The notes beneath the pieces were generated by a model. The model saw only the letters and a program-made list of their open reading frames with translations. It was not told the origin of the DNA and ran no database searches. A stretch of 64,000 bases of DNA from the NCBI GenBank assembly GCA_963828715.1, contig CAWHFX010000022.1:1-64000 (forward strand), read 5' to 3'. Source of the DNA: JAQGMV01 sp963828715 (GTDB lineage Bacteria; Pseudomonadota; Gammaproteobacteria; Burkholderiales; SG8-41). A program made the translations under genes and the position numbers. The first letter of the stretch is position 1; every line of letters starts with the position of its first letter. Of this stretch, positions 24,192 to 32,774 are shown piece by piece.

Positions 24192-25596
24192 CCCGCGACT
24201 ACGTGACACGTACGACGTCGCCGTGATCGGTGCGGGACCGGCCGGCCTCGCCGCCGCCGCGGCTTGCGCCCGCTCGGGTCTCGAAACCGTGCTGTTCGAT
24301 GAACAGGTCTCGCCGGGGGGGCAGATCTATCGCGCGGTCACCTGCTCGCCGATCGATGCGGCATCGATCCTGGGCAAGAGCTACGGCCGCGGCGCGGAGC
24401 TCGCACGCGCGCTGGCTGCAAGCGGAGCGCAATACGTCGCGGCTGCCACGGTCTGGAGTCTCACGCGTGAACGCGAGATCGCCGTGTCCGTGAATGGCGC
24501 GTCGCATCTGACGCGGGCACGCCGCGTGATCATCTGCACCGGTGCGCTGGAACGGCCGTTTCCGATTCGGGGATGGACGCTGCCCGGAGTCATGACGGTA
24601 GGTGCCGCTCAGGGACTTCTCAAAGCGGCTGGCATGGTCGCTGCGGGAAGGGTCGTGTTTGCCGGCTGCGGTCCCCTGCTGTGGCTAACCGCCTGGCAGT
24701 ACCTCAACGCAGGCGTGAAGATCGACGCGATTCTGGATACGACGCCGCGGGCCAATCGCGGAGCCGCATTGCCGCATGCGCTGCGGTTCGTGCGATCGCA
24801 TTATTTCCGGGAAGGCCTCGCACTGATCCGCGGCGTGAAGCGCCATGTGCATGTCGTGACCGGCGTCACCTCGCTGAGCGCTCGCGGTGAAACCCGGGTG
24901 AATGAAGTTGCGTATGCGTCAGGTGCTGCGGAAGCACGGATGCCGACGGACGTCCTGTTGCTTCATCAGGGGGTCGCGCCGAACGTGAATCTCGCGATGT
25001 CGGTCGGAATCGAGCATCGGTGGAGCGATCGACAACTCTGCTGGGTTCCGGTACTCGACCGCGACGGCAATGCCGCGATCGAAGGCATCGCAATCGCGGG
25101 CGATGGTGCCGGCATCGCGGGTGCCGACGCCGCCGAGTACCGCGGCGTGCTCGCGGCGACGGCGGCGATCACCGCGCTCGGCGCACGCAAGTCGGACGAT
25201 GAGGCGCGTGCGGCGCGGGTTGCATTGGCCCGAGCCCTGCGCGGCAGAGCCTTCCTCGATGCGCTCTATCGTCCCGGCAAAGCGTTCCGAGTGCCGAGCG
25301 GAGACACGATCGTGTGTCGCTGCGAAGAGGTGAGTGCGCGTCAGATCCTCGAGGCCGTCGGCTTCGGTTGTCCCGGGCCGAACCAGATGAAGTCATTTCT
25401 CCGGTGCGGCATGGGCCCGTGTCAGGGACGCCTCTGTGGCCTCACGGTGACCGAGTTGATTGCGGATGCGCGTGGGGTGCCACCGCAGGAGATTGGTTAC
25501 TACCGGCTGCGGCCGCCCGTGAAGCCGATCACGGTGGCGGAGCTTGCGGGGATGCCGACCAATGATGCGGCGGTCAAGGCGGTCGAACGCGGATGA
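24181..25596 (+). CDS. FAD/NAD(P)-binding oxidoreductase with C-terminal BFD-like cluster domain (HcnB/OoxA-like)
   Basis: A 471-residue flavoprotein. VAVIGAGPAGLAAAAACARSG gives the FAD site and VVFAGCGPLLWLTAWQYLNAG the second dinucleotide site. Four Cys in CRCEE...CGMGPCQGRLCG (about residues 378-420) form a BFD-like 2Fe-2S site. The TTG at 24181 is the only in-frame start before the GxGxxG and overlaps the upstream gene. It completes the three-subunit dehydrogenase. The Bug receptor gene starts within its stop codon, linking uptake to oxidation of the same compound. Confidence 0.85.
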   Translation: MDADPRLRDTYDVAVIGAGPAGLAAAAACARSGLETVLFDEQVSPGGQIYRAVTCSPIDAASILGKSYGRGAELARALAASGAQYVAAATVWSLTREREIAVSVNGASHLTRARRVIICTGALERPFPIRGWTLPGVMTVGAAQGLLKAAGMVAAGRVVFAGCGPLLWLTAWQYLNAGVKIDAILDTTPRANRGAALPHALRFVRSHYFREGLALIRGVKRHVHVVTGVTSLSARGETRVNEVAYASGAAEARMPTDVLLLHQGVAPNVNLAMSVGIEHRWSDRQLCWVPVLDRDGNAAIEGIAIAGDGAGIAGADAAEYRGVLAATAAITALGARKSDDEARAARVALARALRGRAFLDALYRPGKAFRVPSGDTIVCRCEEVSARQILEAVGFGCPGPNQMKSFLRCGMGPCQGRLCGLTVTELIADARGVPPQEIGYYRLRPPVKPITVAELAGMPTNDAAVKAVERG

Positions 25597-26648
25597 ATGG
25601 CTGGATACGACACAGGATCGTGACTCCGATCGTCGTGAACGGCGTGGCCCGGCGCGGCTGCAGGACCCTGCGAGGTCACGTCACGCTGCTTGGAACGCTC
25701 TCCGCGATCGTGCTTCCCGGGTTGCTCGTGATCCAGGCAGTGCATGCGGCATATCCTGAACGTCCGCTGCGCTGGATCGTTCCGGCGGCTGCCGGCGGCG
25801 GCGCCGATGCAAGCGCCCGCGTGATCGCGATCGAGCTCGGTCGCGTTCTGAAGCAGCAGGTCGTCATCGATAACCGCCCCGGTGCGAGCGGCATCATCGG
25901 CATCGATCTCGTCGCGAAAGCGCCGCCCGACGGCTATACGCTCGGCGCAGGCAACATCACCAATATCGCGATGAATCGCGCGGTCATCGCGAAGCTGCCG
26001 TACGATCCGCAACGCGATCTCCGCGCTGTCGTGCAGACGCACTTCCAGGCGAATCTGCTGGCGGTCACGCCCGCCCTGCCGGTGAGATCCGTGCACGATC
26101 TCATCGAGCTTGCGCGGGCACAGCCGGGGAAGCTTTCGTACGCCTCTTCGGGCACCGGGTCGAGCCTTCATTTCGCGGGCGAGCTTTTCAATCTGACGGC
26201 ACATACGCAGATCGTTCACATCCCCTACAAGAGTGTGCCGCTTGCACTCACCGATCTCTTTGCGAACCGCATACAGCTCATCTTCGACAACACGAGCTCG
26301 ATCGGGCCGCACGTCAGGTCGGGCAAGGTGCGCGCGCTCGGCGTGACATCGTCGAAGCGGTCAGCGGGTTTGCCCGACATTCCGACCCTCGCCGAGTCCG
26401 GTGTCACGAATTACGATCTGGTCGTATGGAGCGGGCTCGTTGTGCCCGCGGCCACCGCGCCCGCGACCATCGATCGGCTGAATAGCGCGGTGAACCAGGT
26501 GCTGCAGACACCCGAGGTGCGAGACAAGCTGATGCAGCTCGGTCTCGAAATAGTAGGCGGCAGTGCCCAGAGCTTCGCGCAGCTCATGGCGAACGAGTCG
26601 CGCAAATGGATCGACGTCGCGCGCAAGGCGAACATCCGCCCGGAATGA
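25593..26648 (+). CDS. Bug-family (TTT) solute-binding protein 2
   Basis: A 351-residue periplasmic receptor. The N-terminus is unusually long: about 40 residues precede the hydrophobic core LLGTLSAIVLPGLLVIQAVHA, so the true start may be internal. Signatures are WIVPAAAGGGADASARVIAIEL, VIDNRPGASGIIGIDLVAKAPPDGYTL and VHIPYKSVPLALTDL. The ATG overlaps the stop of the FAD/NAD oxidoreductase, so the ligand is probably the substrate of that three-subunit dehydrogenase (inference). Confidence 0.87.
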   Translation: MNGWIRHRIVTPIVVNGVARRGCRTLRGHVTLLGTLSAIVLPGLLVIQAVHAAYPERPLRWIVPAAAGGGADASARVIAIELGRVLKQQVVIDNRPGASGIIGIDLVAKAPPDGYTLGAGNITNIAMNRAVIAKLPYDPQRDLRAVVQTHFQANLLAVTPALPVRSVHDLIELARAQPGKLSYASSGTGSSLHFAGELFNLTAHTQIVHIPYKSVPLALTDLFANRIQLIFDNTSSIGPHVRSGKVRALGVTSSKRSAGLPDIPTLAESGVTNYDLVVWSGLVVPAATAPATIDRLNSAVNQVLQTPEVRDKLMQLGLEIVGGSAQSFAQLMANESRKWIDVARKANIRPE

Positions 26649-26758
26649 CCGGTTCGGCGCGATCGCTGCGCCAGCGCATGCTCCAGACGCATGAGCGTTG
26701 AAGCCGCACTGGTCAGCACGTCGTGGAAGCGCGCGCGACTGGTTCCAGGACGCCGATA

Positions 26759-28243
26759 CTATTTGTCCTTCGTCGGCGCAGGCGCCGGTGCGGGCGGCGG
26801 CGGGATGTCCACCACTGCAACCGTCGGCTCGAACGTCGGATCACGGACCGCGAGCTGTCCCTGGCGGGAATAGTTCAGCGACTCGGCGAGTATCCGCGCG
26901 GCCTCCTGCGGCGCATGGAAGCCCGTCGAGTTCTCCGCTTCGACGAAGTCGAGATAGAACTGCGCGCGCCGCTGGAGATAACGTGCGGTCGCGAGCTCTG
27001 AATCGCTTCTCTTGGCGTCCGTGGCAATCTTCAGGTCCGAGATCAGGGCGAGCAGCGCCGTCATGGCCTGCTGGCGCAGGAGCCAGTGGCGATCCTGTAT
27101 CTGTTCGACACGGTCCTTCAGCTCTTTCTCGGTGACCTTGGGGTCGTGCTTGCGATGACAGCCGAAGCACGCGTTGCGCACGTTGAGAACGGGGCTGCGC
27201 ACCCAGTGATCGCTGACCGTCGAACCCTTGTACTGAAACTTCGGCATGTGGCAGTCGGCACACGTCACGCCCGCGCGCGCGTGAATGCCCTGGCTCCACA
27301 ACTCGAATTCGGGGTGCTGGGCTTTCAGAGTCGGCGCCCGCGTGGTCGCGTGAGTCCAGTCCCGGAACTTGATCTCGTCGTAGTACGCAGTGATCTGCTC
27401 GACCTTGAGCCCTTTCGACCACGGATACACCAGGCGCTTTTCAGGACCCTGGAAGTAGTATTCGACATGGCACTGGCCGCACACGTAAGCGCGCTTCTCT
27501 TCGTGGCTCGCCTGCTTGTTGACGTCGTAATCCTTGACGCCCTGCGATGCTTTGTATGCGCGGATGCCTTCGATGAACGCGGGGCGCGAGATGCGCAGCG
27601 CCATCGTGCCGGGATCGTGGCAATCGATACATGCGATGGGGTGCTGCACGAGCTTGACCGCTTCTCCGTACGGCATCGCGTTTATTTTCTCGAAGCCTTT
27701 GGTGACGTCGCCGCCACCGGCCTTCTTGAGCGCGACGTAGGTCGAGGCGTGACAGTTCAGGCAGGCACCCGGCTGCTGGACAACCTTCTGACGCAGCGTG
27801 TATTTCTGGTCTTCGAGCATGTAGGCGTGCCCGCGGTCTTCGCGGAAATCGGCGGCAAACGCGTAGCCCTGCCACATCGTCTTCAAGCCGATGTCTTCTT
27901 CGACTTTGGTGCGCGAGACCAGCGAGCGGGGATCGGCTTCGGTCGGACTGTGCGGGAGGCCTTCGCTGCCGCCGTACTTCGTGCGCTGCATGTCCACCGT
28001 TTTCGCGTAAAGTTCGTATTGCAGGGGGAACAGCTTGGCCCAGACCTTGGGGTCATCCGTATCGTCGTTGAGGACGACGGTTTCGGCTGGTTTCTCTGAT
28101 TTCGCCTTGGGCGTTTTTTTGGCAGCGCTCTGAGCGTGCGCTTCGCCGGCCGGCGGGCTGGCGGGCAACACGACCAGCGCGGCGATCAGGGCGAGAGCGA
28201 GACCTGCGACGATCCAGAAATACGAACGTTTGGACTCGGCCAT
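26759..28243 (-). CDS. nrfA: Ammonia-forming pentaheme cytochrome c nitrite reductase, CxxCH-type
   Basis: A 494-residue periplasmic enzyme with a signal anchor (YFWIVAGLALALIAALVVLPA). Five heme motifs appear in order: CLNCH, CIDCH, CGQCH, CADCH, CFGCH. In most NrfA proteins the first, active-site heme is CxxCK; here it is CxxCH, a recognised variant. Active-site Tyr in CGQCHVEYYF and His in the AQHPEFELW region are present. A Pro-rich tail ends the protein. It reduces nitrite to ammonium. No nrfH or nrfB gene is adjacent. GGGGGAG precedes two consecutive ATGs; the second is used here. Confidence 0.88.
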   Translation of the reverse strand: MAESKRSYFWIVAGLALALIAALVVLPASPPAGEAHAQSAAKKTPKAKSEKPAETVVLNDDTDDPKVWAKLFPLQYELYAKTVDMQRTKYGGSEGLPHSPTEADPRSLVSRTKVEEDIGLKTMWQGYAFAADFREDRGHAYMLEDQKYTLRQKVVQQPGACLNCHASTYVALKKAGGGDVTKGFEKINAMPYGEAVKLVQHPIACIDCHDPGTMALRISRPAFIEGIRAYKASQGVKDYDVNKQASHEEKRAYVCGQCHVEYYFQGPEKRLVYPWSKGLKVEQITAYYDEIKFRDWTHATTRAPTLKAQHPEFELWSQGIHARAGVTCADCHMPKFQYKGSTVSDHWVRSPVLNVRNACFGCHRKHDPKVTEKELKDRVEQIQDRHWLLRQQAMTALLALISDLKIATDAKRSDSELATARYLQRRAQFYLDFVEAENSTGFHAPQEAARILAESLNYSRQGQLAVRDPTFEPTVAVVDIPPPPAPAPAPTKDK

Positions 28244-28344
28244 CATCTCCCCCCGGTTGGAATTGATCTGGCGCAAGGTCAGATACTGCACACGGGGCAG
28301 CTATGTGTCAAAGGATGTGCACGATTGATTGAGGTTTGTTAACC

Positions 28345-28978
28345 ATGAACGAAAACGACGTGCGCGACTCGATCGTCGCATTGGGCAGGTCGCTGTACGA
28401 TCGCGGTCTTGCCCATGGCAGCGCCGGAAACATCAGCGTGAAGCTGCCGGATGGCTGGCTGATTACGCCGACCGAGTCGTGTCTGGGCCGGCTCGATCCC
28501 GCCCGTCTCTCACGCGTGGACACGAGCGGGAGCGTCGTTTCGGGCGATGCGCCGACGAAGGAAATTCTTCTGCACTCGGTCATGTACGAAGAGCGGCCGA
28601 CGTGCGAAGCCGTGGTGCATCTGCATTCGGTGCATGCCGTCGCACTCTCCTGCATAGACGGGCTGGATTCGAAGGACGCTTTCCCGCCGATCACCGCGTA
28701 CGCGCATCATGCAACTCGGCGCCGTCGCCCTCGTGCCATACTACGCGCCGGGCGAAGACGCACTCGCGACCGCATTGCGCAGAGTCGCCACGCGACACCA
28801 TGCGGTCCTGCTCTCGAATCACGGTCCCGTCGTCGCCGGTTCTTCGCTCGACGCAGCCGTAAACGCGATCGAAGAGCTGGAGGAAACCGCGAAACTCCTG
28901 CTGTTACTGCAGGGCCACTCACCGCATTACCTCACGCCGCGGCAGGTGCTCGAGCTGAACCGACGGTTCAAGAGTTAG
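28345..28978 (+). CDS. Class II aldolase/adducin family protein, frameshifted
   Basis: A class II aldolase-like protein of the 3-oxo-tetronate-4-phosphate decarboxylase (OtnC/YgbL) type. The first frame gives RGLAHGSAGNISVKLPDGWLITPTES and the metal ligands HLHSVHAVAL. Near 28699-28706 the frame slips by one base, and the second frame continues MQLGAVALVPYYAPGEDALATAL...HHAVLLSNHGPVVAGSSLDAA to a normal C-terminus. The combined length of about 210 residues is that of an intact gene, so a single extra base is the simplest explanation, either mutation or sequencing error. Confidence 0.75.
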
Positions 28979-29076
28979 CGCGTCCCGGACTGGAACGACA
29001 CTGCACGCGTGCCGAGCGCGTGGAGGTGACGGCTGACCTCAATACACTAAGAAGCGTACGACACGAGGAGCGAAGT

Positions 29077-30042
29077 ATGAGTTTTGGCAGGTGTGTGGGA
29101 ATGATGTTGCTGGTGTTTGCTGCGGCAATTCCGGGCGTGAACGGCCAAACGTATCCGACGAAGCCGGTCCGGCTGATTCTGCCGTTTCCTCCGGGCGGGC
29201 CGAGCGACATCCTCGGCCGCGCCCTTTCGCAGAAGCTCTCCGAGCAGCTCGGGCAGCAGGTGATCGCAGACAACCGGCCGGGTGCGGGCGGAAATCTCGG
29301 GCTCGAGCTCACTGCGAAAGCGCCGCCGGACGGATATACGCTGGTATTGAGCTCACCGCTCGTCGCGCTCAGCCCTTCGCTGTACAGCAAGCTCAATTAC
29401 AGGCAGGACGAGCTTGCACCGATCTCGCTCGTCGCGATCATTCAGAACGTCTTCCTCGTTCATCCCTCCGTTCCTGCGAAAACGCTGAAAGAGCTGGTGC
29501 AGGTGGCGCGGGCCAGCCCCGGCAAGCTCAATTACGGCTCGGGCGGCGTCGGCACCACGACCCATCTTGCACCCGAGCTCTTCATGAGCATGACGAAGAC
29601 GAAGATGGTGCACGTCCCCTTCAAAGGCTCGGGCCTCGCACTACTGGGATTGATCAGCGGGCAGGTGGACGTGCTGGTGATGGCGGTGCCGGCCGCCGAG
29701 CAGCAGGTGAAGGCGGGCAAGGCGCGTGCGCTCGCTATCGTTTCGGAGAAGCGCGCCACACCCTTGCCGAACGTGCCGACGGCGAAAGAAGCCGGCTTCG
29801 ATAACTTCGTGGTGGATATCTGGTACGGCATCTTAGGCCCTGCTGGCTTGCCTCCTGCGCTCTTGACGCGGCTCAACAGTGAAATCAACAAAGCGCTCGC
29901 GGCACCCGACATGCAGGACAGGCTGGTGGCCGCTGGCATTCAGCCTGTCGGCAACACGCCGGAGCAGTTCGGGCAGTTCATCAAGAGCGAGACCGTGAGG
30001 TTCGCGCAGGTGATCAAGGAGGCGGGTATAAAACCGGAGTGA
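29077..30042 (+). CDS. Bug-family (TTT) solute-binding protein 3
   Basis: A 321-residue periplasmic receptor. Signal peptide MSFGRCVGMMLLVFAAAIPG, then LILPFPPGGPSDILGRALSQKL, VIADNRPGAGGNLGLELTAKAPPDGYTLVLSS and MVHVPFKGSGLALLGLISG. GAGGAG precedes the ATG by 7 bases. It follows the aldolase gene by about 100 bases and precedes another Bug gene, heptamer-like GTCAC repeats lying between them. The ligand may be a sugar acid, given the neighbouring aldolase and tartrate-dehydratase-like genes (inference). Confidence 0.88.
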   Translation: MSFGRCVGMMLLVFAAAIPGVNGQTYPTKPVRLILPFPPGGPSDILGRALSQKLSEQLGQQVIADNRPGAGGNLGLELTAKAPPDGYTLVLSSPLVALSPSLYSKLNYRQDELAPISLVAIIQNVFLVHPSVPAKTLKELVQVARASPGKLNYGSGGVGTTTHLAPELFMSMTKTKMVHVPFKGSGLALLGLISGQVDVLVMAVPAAEQQVKAGKARALAIVSEKRATPLPNVPTAKEAGFDNFVVDIWYGILGPAGLPPALLTRLNSEINKALAAPDMQDRLVAAGIQPVGNTPEQFGQFIKSETVRFAQVIKEAGIKPE

Positions 30043-30135
30043 CGAGTCACCGGCAACGAGTGACGATGGACCGGCGACCTGTCACCCCAGTCACCACTCA
30101 CGATCGCCAGTCACGAATCGCAGAGGAAGTTACCG

Positions 30136-31101
30136 ATGAACACATCTTTAGCGGCTTTGCTGGCGCTGGCCATACTCGCGCAGCCCGCGCTCGCCGCCGA
30201 GCCCGCCTATCCTTCACGCCCGGTGCGCATGATCGTGCCGTTCGCGCCTGCCGGTCCGACGGATGTCATCGCCCGCGTGATCGCGCAGAAGCTCGGCGAC
30301 CTGTGGGGGAATCAGGTGATCGTCGACAATCGCGCAGGGGCGGGTGGCAATATCGGCATGGCGCTGGCGGCGAATGCGCCGCCCGACGGCTACACCATTC
30401 TCGTGGTGAGCTCGAGCTACGTCGTGAACCCTTCGCTCTACGCGAAGATTCCGTACGATCCGTACAAGAGCTTCCTGCCGGTCACGAACGCGGCGGCATC
30501 GCCGAACGTCTTTACCGTTCATCCTGCGACGGCGGCGAAGACCATGCAGGATCTCGTTGCGCTCGCGAAAAGCAATCCGGGCAAGTTCAGTATCGCGACG
30601 CCCGGTGTGGGAACGACGCCAGACCTCGGTGCCGAACTCCTCAAGATGGCGACAGGCGCGGACATCGTGCGCGTTCCGTACGGCGGTGCCGGTCCGGCGG
30701 TCGCCGCGGTCGTCGGCAACCAGGTGCAGATCGGCTCGACGGCATTGCCCCCGACCACACCCCATATCCAGGCGGGACGACTGCGCGCATTGGCTGTCAC
30801 GAGTGCCAAGCGGTCGTCTGCACTGCCCGACGTGCCGTCGATGAGCGAAGCGGGCTTCAGAGGACAGGAAGCCGACACGCTGCAGGGCGTACTGGTCCCG
30901 GCGGGCACCTCGAAGGCCATCGTGACGAAGCTTCACGCCGATATTGCCAAGGTCCTCTCGCAGCCGGACGCGAAGGAACGCGTGGCAGGCCTCGGCTTTG
31001 ACGTCGTCGCGAGCAGCCCGGAACAGTTCGCGGCGCAGATCAGGACCGAGATCGAAAAGTGGGGCAAGGTCATCAAGGCCGCGGGCATCAAGGCGGATTA
31101 A
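30136..31101 (+). CDS. Bug-family (TTT) solute-binding protein 4
   Basis: A 321-residue periplasmic receptor with a short signal peptide (LAALLALAILAQPALAAEP). Signatures are MIVPFAPAGPTDVIARVIAQKL, VIVDNRAGAGGNIGMALAANAPPDGYTILVVSSS and IVRVPYGGAGPAVAAVVGN. GAGGAAGTTACCG precedes the ATG. It directly follows another Bug gene on the same strand; the two sequences differ clearly, so the pair is not a recent duplication. A tandem 79-bp repeat separates it from the tartrate-dehydratase-like gene. Confidence 0.88.
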   Translation: MNTSLAALLALAILAQPALAAEPAYPSRPVRMIVPFAPAGPTDVIARVIAQKLGDLWGNQVIVDNRAGAGGNIGMALAANAPPDGYTILVVSSSYVVNPSLYAKIPYDPYKSFLPVTNAAASPNVFTVHPATAAKTMQDLVALAKSNPGKFSIATPGVGTTPDLGAELLKMATGADIVRVPYGGAGPAVAAVVGNQVQIGSTALPPTTPHIQAGRLRALAVTSAKRSSALPDVPSMSEAGFRGQEADTLQGVLVPAGTSKAIVTKLHADIAKVLSQPDAKERVAGLGFDVVASSPEQFAAQIRTEIEKWGKVIKAAGIKAD

Positions 31102-31107
31102 TAGTAC

Positions 31108-31273
31108 GTAGCGCCGCAAGGCGCCTAAGGGGTGTAGTTGCGCCCGCAGGCAGCGCAGCGCGAGCTGCAACGCCGGAGGAGCGGTGGATTGCATGTAGCG
31201 CCGCAAGGCGCCTAAGGGGTGTAGTTGCGCCCGCAGGCAGCGCAGCGCGAGCTGCAACGCCGGAGGAGCGGTG
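31108..31273. repeat. Tandem 79-bp direct repeat
   Basis: Two essentially identical 79-bp copies (31108-31186 and 31195-31273) with an 8-base spacer. Each starts GTAGCGCCGCAAGGCGCCTA and ends GGAGGAGCGGTG. The first 20 bases contain the palindrome-prone GCGCCGCAAGGCGC. The second copy ends 10 bases before the ATG of the enolase-superfamily gene, so its GGAGGAG may serve as ribosome-binding site. Confidence 0.85.
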
Positions 31274-31283
31274 TAAGGTTTTT

Positions 31284-32450
31284 ATGCAAATCGTCGACAT
31301 CAGAGAAACCGCCGTTCCGCTGCAAACGAACATGCGCAACGCCGCGTTCGATTTCAGCGAAATGACGACATCGGTCGTCGCGGTCGTCACCGACGTTATG
31401 CGCTCCGGAAAACCGATAGTCGGCTATGCGTTCAACTCGACCGGGCGCTATGCGTGCGGCGCGCCGATGCGCGCACGCTTCATCCCGCGGGTACTGAAAG
31501 CCGAACCCGGTTCGCTCCTTGTCGCGGACGGAACGAACTTCGACCCCGAGAAGATCCTCGCGGCGATGACGCAACGGGAGAAGCCGGGCGGACACACGGA
31601 ACGGTCGATTGCGATCGGCACGATCGAGGTCGCGTGCTGGGATGCCGTTGCGAAGATCGAAGACAAGCCGCTGCACCGCGTACTCGCGGAGCGGTACAAC
31701 GGCGCCGCGATGCTCGATCGTGTGCAATGCTACGTCGGCGGCGGCTGGTATCACGCGGGCAAGGGCCTGAAGGACCTGCAAGCCGAGATCCGCCAGCGTC
31801 TCGACGAAGGCTACACCACCATGAAAATCAAGGTGGGCGGTGCGACCATCCCGGACGACTGTAAACGCATCGAGGCGGCTCTGGAAATCGTGGGCAAAGG
31901 CGAGCGCCTTGCCGTCGATGCGAACGGCGCATTCGACCGCGAGCGGGCCCTCGCGTATGCCGCGGCGCTGGCGCCGTTCGATTTGCGCTGGTTCGAGGAA
32001 CCGACGGATCCGCTGGACTTCGCGTTACTCGCGGAGGTGACGGGCCGGTATTCACCGGCCGTTGGCACCGGAGAGAATCTCTTCTCCACGCAGGATGTCG
32101 AGAATCTCGTGCGGTTCGGAGGCTTACGCGCCGATCGGGACATCATTCAGATCGACGTTCCGCAGTCGTATGGCATCGTCCAGTTCTCGCGCACGCTGAA
32201 GATGCTCGAGGGCCATGGCTGGGAACGTCGGTCCATCTTCCCCCACGGGGGCAATCAGATGACGCTGCACATCGTCGGCGGCTTCGGCTTGGGCGGCTGC
32301 GAGGCATACCCCGGCGTCTTCGGCCCGTTCGCTGGATTTGCCGACGACGCGATCGTGAGTGACGGGTGGTTGCGCCTGCCTGAGCGGCCGGGCATCGGGT
32401 TCGAGGCGCAGAATGAGCTTTACGCGCTCATGAAGCAGGTCGCCGGTTGA
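31284..32450 (+). CDS. tarD: Enolase-superfamily dehydratase, D(-)-tartrate dehydratase-like
   Basis: A 388-residue mandelate racemase/muconate lactonizing enzyme. The catalytic KxK is in TMKIKVGG (near residue 180), metal ligands are in LAVDANGAF, WFEEPTDPLD and GTGENLFS, and the catalytic His is in FPHGGNQM. Overall layout (RNAAFDFSEMTTSVVAVVTDV, EKPGGHTERSIAIGTIEVA, SYPD-like ending) matches my memory of bradyrhizobial TarD, which converts D-tartrate to oxaloacetate. Substrate assignment is by resemblance only. Upstream are two Bug receptors and a class II aldolase. Confidence 0.8.
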   Translation: MQIVDIRETAVPLQTNMRNAAFDFSEMTTSVVAVVTDVMRSGKPIVGYAFNSTGRYACGAPMRARFIPRVLKAEPGSLLVADGTNFDPEKILAAMTQREKPGGHTERSIAIGTIEVACWDAVAKIEDKPLHRVLAERYNGAAMLDRVQCYVGGGWYHAGKGLKDLQAEIRQRLDEGYTTMKIKVGGATIPDDCKRIEAALEIVGKGERLAVDANGAFDRERALAYAAALAPFDLRWFEEPTDPLDFALLAEVTGRYSPAVGTGENLFSTQDVENLVRFGGLRADRDIIQIDVPQSYGIVQFSRTLKMLEGHGWERRSIFPHGGNQMTLHIVGGFGLGGCEAYPGVFGPFAGFADDAIVSDGWLRLPERPGIGFEAQNELYALMKQVAG

Positions 32451-32774
32451 GTGAGCGCGCCCCGGTTGAAGTCCGTCGCCCTGAGGCTCGTACGCCCGGA
32501 CGGGAGCGCTGACTCGCGGTTGAAGGTAACGTTCGTGGGAACCGCCGCTCTGCGGCCCCCGCTTTCGCGTCGCCTTGACCCTCGTACAATCGGACGAGAG
32601 TTCTAAATGGCGCCGGAATGTCACGTTCGCGGGGCCCCGCTGCTCCGCAGCCCCCGCTTTCTCGTCGCCCTGACCCTCGTACAATCGGACGAGAGTTCTA
32701 AATGGCGCCGGAATGTCACACTCGCGGCGACAGCCTGTCCCAGGCGCGCCGCTCACGAATCTAGCGTTGTGTAA
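32451..32774. repeat. Gene-free region with a direct repeat pair
   Basis: No gene is seen in these 324 bases. Two copies of about 72 bases (about 32554-32625 and 32646-32720) share CTCGTACAATCGGACGAGAG and GTTCTAAATGGCGCCGGAAT. TCGGACGAG and its surroundings are palindrome-prone (CTCGT...ACGAG). The segment between the copies, TTCGCGGGGCCCCGCTGCTC, is shared with the repeats at 55.16 and 62.38 kb. Confidence 0.75.

Noticed and set aside
30136..31101. Bug receptors 3 and 4 as a recent tandem duplication
   Set aside because: The two proteins share only family-level motifs, so they are old paralogues or separate acquisitions.
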